Shown here one piece after another: positions 61,551 to 64,000 of a stretch of DNA of 64,000 nt. The position numbers and the translations under genes were made by a program. Numbering within the stretch: the stretch's first letter is position 1; the number at the start of each line of letters is the position of its first letter. Under the pieces are notes generated by a model, which was not told the origin of the DNA, made no database searches, and saw nothing but the letters and a program-made list of their open reading frames with translations. This DNA is from JBFHFS01 sp041583495 (lineage in GTDB: Bacteria; Bacteroidota; Bacteroidia; Bacteroidales; Marinilabiliaceae), in contig JBFHFS010000013.1 in assembly GCA_041583495.1 (NCBI GenBank), positions 1 to 64,000 of the forward strand. The letters run 5' to 3'.

Positions 61551-64000
61551 ATGAAAAAAACATATACCCAACAGCCCTTTTATGTCTCCCCATTTTTTAC
61601 CTTTATTTTCCTGCTGTGGTTCACTCTTCCGGGAAAAGCCCAAATTACCGGGTTAAGTGAGTGGAGCATCTTTCTCGATCCCGGACACTCACAAACAGAG
61701 AATATGGGCCTCTATAACTACTCCGAAGCACAAAAGGTGTTGCGGGTGGCTTTAAATCTGCGTGATATGCTGGAGCAGCAAACCGATATCGGCAGTGTGC
61801 ATCTGTGTCGGTTAACCGATCAGGATTATATTTCCTTGTCGGGGCGTACCGATCTGGCGAACTCGTTGGGCGTCGATTTTTATTACTCCATTCATAGTGA
61901 TGCGGGGAGCGCCTCAGCCACCAGCACCCTGGTTATGTATGGAGGGTGGCGGAAAGATGGGGTAACCATCGAAAAAACACCTCAGGGTGGGGCTGCCATG
62001 GGTGAAATATTAACGCCCAACCTGACCAGTGCCATGCGTTTGCCTACCCGTGGCCTTTATGCCGACCGTACCTTTTACCTGGGAGCCGTGGATACCCATG
62101 AGAATCAGTGGCCTTATTTGCATGTGAACAGAACCACTAACATGGCCTCTCTGTTGAGTGAGGGAGGGTTTCATACCAATCCCACTCAACAACAGCGTAA
62201 TATGAATGCCGAATGGAAAAAGCTGGAGGCGATGGCCGCTTTTCGGTCTATTTTGGAGTATCACGGAATTGACCGCCCTGCTATTGGGGTGGCTACCGGA
62301 ATCATCACCGACGAAGAAACCGGCGTTCCTGTGAATGGGGTAACGGTTACTATTGGCGATAAGCAATATACTACCGACACCTACGCGTCGCTCTTTAATC
62401 AGTACTCTAACAATCCGGATCAATTGCATAACGGGTTTTACTGGATCGATGGGTTAACTCCGGGGGAAACAGTTACCGTCACCTTTACTTCTGATATTTA
62501 TCAAACCCGGAGTGTGGACCTGCCGCTGGTTTCTAAATCGGATGGAACCACCGGCGAAAACCTGAGCTTTCTCGATGTGACTCTGGTTAATTCCTTACCT
62601 CCAATCGTTGCCGAGGTGGTAGCCGAAGATGGGATGGATCAGGTGGTTCCCGGACATTCGTTGACCATCACTTTCAGTAGGAAAATGGATCGCACATCGG
62701 TTGAAAATGCACTGTCCATTTCACCCACTATGGCGATTTCGTTTAACTGGATAGATGATTTTAGGGTGGAGATAACCCCTCAGGCACTCGAGCCGGGAAC
62801 CGATTATACCGTCACCATGGATGGGGCAGTTGCCAAAAACCTTCTCACCAATCAGTTCCTGGATGGTGACGCCGATGGCGTTGAAGGAGGTAATTATTCC
62901 TTTGTTTTTACAACAATACCGCCTGATGAGACGGCCCCGGTTTTGGTGGATTTCTCTCCCTCAACGGCGGTAGCTACCATAGAGTCCAGACCGGTTGTTC
63001 GTCTGGTTTACGATGAGGAAATTAATGCCTCAACTGTTGCGTCCGATGCCATCACGGTTACCCCGGTTGGCGGTGGTGCAATTATTGCAGGTGTCGTCCA
63101 TCATACGGTAGTGGAAAAACAAAGCGTGATTCACTTCTTTCCAACCGAAGACCTGGCCTCCACGGGCAACTACCACGTGGAAATCAAAGCAGGGCTTGAG
63201 GATCAGTTTGGAAATGCCACCGGATTGGAGAGCTTTAATTTCGAGGTAAAGGAAAAGCCAATCTCGGAGGTGACCCTAATAGACAACTTTGATGGCGGAG
63301 TTACCTCCTGGTGGCAACCTACCCAGTCGGGTTCTACCACCGGGGTTATTGCTCTGGAAACCGTTCAGTCTTCTGAGTCGGACATTGTTTGTAAAACCAC
63401 CGAAAGTACCGGAAGTATGAAGTTGGATTATGCCTGGGATATGGCTGCTTCCAGTAAGTACATTCGTTTGTATCTGCCTCCAACTTCTGAGCAAAACAGC
63501 CATAAGTTTGGTCCCCAGTATGTCTTGCAAACCTGTTTGTTTGGCGACGGCTCAGGAACTCAGTTTTGTTTTACCATTAAAGACGGGAATAACACCTATG
63601 AAGCCAGTCAATGGACAACCATCGATTGGATAGGGTGGAAATTGGTTTCCTGGGATTTGGTGAACGATCCTGTTTATGGTTGGGTTAATGGTAACGGTGT
63701 TCTTGATGGAACCACCGGTTATTATCTCGATGGCTTTCATTTCCGTTACAATGCCTTTACTAAAATCAAAACGGCAGGAACCCTTTATTTTGATAACCTA
63801 AGGTTCGTGCTGCGCGATCAAAACTCCGTTTCGGTTAATGACCCGGAGCAAGCATCTGCCACCTTATTTCCCAATCCGGTTAGGGATTTTCTGACTGTTA
63901 AATCCCCTCAGGTGATGAACGAAGTGCGGGTGTATGACATCGCAGGTCGGTTAGTGTTGGTGGAAAAACCCCACCGTAATCAAACCACCCTCAATATGTC
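61551..64000 (+). CDS. N-acetylmuramoyl-L-alanine amidase, multidomain, T9SS-sorted (3' end outside window)
   Basis: The reading frame opens at ATG 61551 and stays open to the window end (816 codons seen). After a signal peptide (about 1-30, TLPGKAQ) lies an amidase_3 domain with zinc ligands H46 (IFLDPGHS), E59 (YSEAQKV) and H115 (YSIHSDAG), and catalytic E204 in LLSEGGFHTNPTQ. Such enzymes cut the amide between MurNAc and L-Ala of the stem peptide. Then come a carboxypeptidase-regulatory-like domain (TGVPVNGVTVTIGDKQYTTD), two Big_5-type sandwich domains, a jelly-roll with a DNFDGG start, and a T9SS tail (LFPNPVRDFLTVKSP, VRVYDIAGRLVLV). It is exported, not periplasmic, unlike housekeeping amidases. 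Confidence 0.9.
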   Translation, partial: MKKTYTQQPFYVSPFFTFIFLLWFTLPGKAQITGLSEWSIFLDPGHSQTENMGLYNYSEAQKVLRVALNLRDMLEQQTDIGSVHLCRLTDQDYISLSGRTDLANSLGVDFYYSIHSDAGSASATSTLVMYGGWRKDGVTIEKTPQGGAAMGEILTPNLTSAMRLPTRGLYADRTFYLGAVDTHENQWPYLHVNRTTNMASLLSEGGFHTNPTQQQRNMNAEWKKLEAMAAFRSILEYHGIDRPAIGVATGIITDEETGVPVNGVTVTIGDKQYTTDTYASLFNQYSNNPDQLHNGFYWIDGLTPGETVTVTFTSDIYQTRSVDLPLVSKSDGTTGENLSFLDVTLVNSLPPIVAEVVAEDGMDQVVPGHSLTITFSRKMDRTSVENALSISPTMAISFNWIDDFRVEITPQALEPGTDYTVTMDGAVAKNLLTNQFLDGDADGVEGGNYSFVFTTIPPDETAPVLVDFSPSTAVATIESRPVVRLVYDEEINASTVASDAITVTPVGGGAIIAGVVHHTVVEKQSVIHFFPTEDLASTGNYHVEIKAGLEDQFGNATGLESFNFEVKEKPISEVTLIDNFDGGVTSWWQPTQSGSTTGVIALETVQSSESDIVCKTTESTGSMKLDYAWDMAASSKYIRLYLPPTSEQNSHKFGPQYVLQTCLFGDGSGTQFCFTIKDGNNTYEASQWTTIDWIGWKLVSWDLVNDPVYGWVNGNGVLDGTTGYYLDGFHFRYNAFTKIKTAGTLYFDNLRFVLRDQNSVSVNDPEQASATLFPNPVRDFLTVKSPQVMNEVRVYDIAGRLVLVEKPHRNQTTLNM

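Overview
The window is a piece of a Bacteroidota chromosome. The evidence is SusC/SusD pairs, several secreted proteins ending in type IX secretion (T9SS) sorting domains, a MurF-alanine racemase fusion, a GldB-like lipoprotein, DUF4251 and PorT-type barrels, and promoters of the TTG-N(17-21)-TAnnTTTG type. Family or genus cannot be fixed from sequence alone; a marine or anaerobic member of the Marinilabiliales would fit (inference). No rRNA, tRNA, CRISPR array, phage or intact insertion sequence was recognised.

Left end (1-6333): a worn starch-utilisation locus. It holds a SusD lipoprotein with no normal start codon, a SusE/F-type starch-binding lipoprotein, two inverted-repeat elements, a 77-residue stub of a GH97 alpha-glucosidase, and a large secreted GH13 amylase with a T9SS tail. 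No SusC is present in the window.

Middle (6395-46342): mostly housekeeping genes, often on the minus strand. They include a sugar-phosphate transferase, pcm, an MBL hydrolase, gcvP, an ankyrin lipoprotein, tpx, the PASTA protein-rluD-ddl cluster, rpmH (absent from ordinary ORF lists because it is short), rsmG, a glycosyltransferase overlapping an ECF sigma factor, tgt, lptF/G, a biotin-dependent acyl-CoA carboxylase beta subunit with its biotin carrier, ispE, a GH20 hexosaminidase, dnaB, a YjjG-type nucleotidase, rsmI, murF-alr, a Crp/Fnr regulator, nadE and a GldB-like lipoprotein. Intergenic regions carry strong hairpin terminators, good promoter matches and a dispersed short repeat with core CGGGACARGTT.

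Right end (46821-64000, running off the window): the most interesting region. One co-directional nine-gene run encodes a SusC/SusD pair, two further surface lipoproteins (one unknown, one PKD plus beta-propeller), a phosphodiester glycosidase (NAGPA family) with T9SS tail, a GHL10-type glycosidase with T9SS tail, two tandem TolB-like propellers and a zinc N-acetylmuramoyl-L-alanine amidase with T9SS tail. Taken together this looks like a surface system for dismantling and importing bacterial cell-wall material rather than a plant or algal polysaccharide. That substrate is an inference from enzyme families and untested here.
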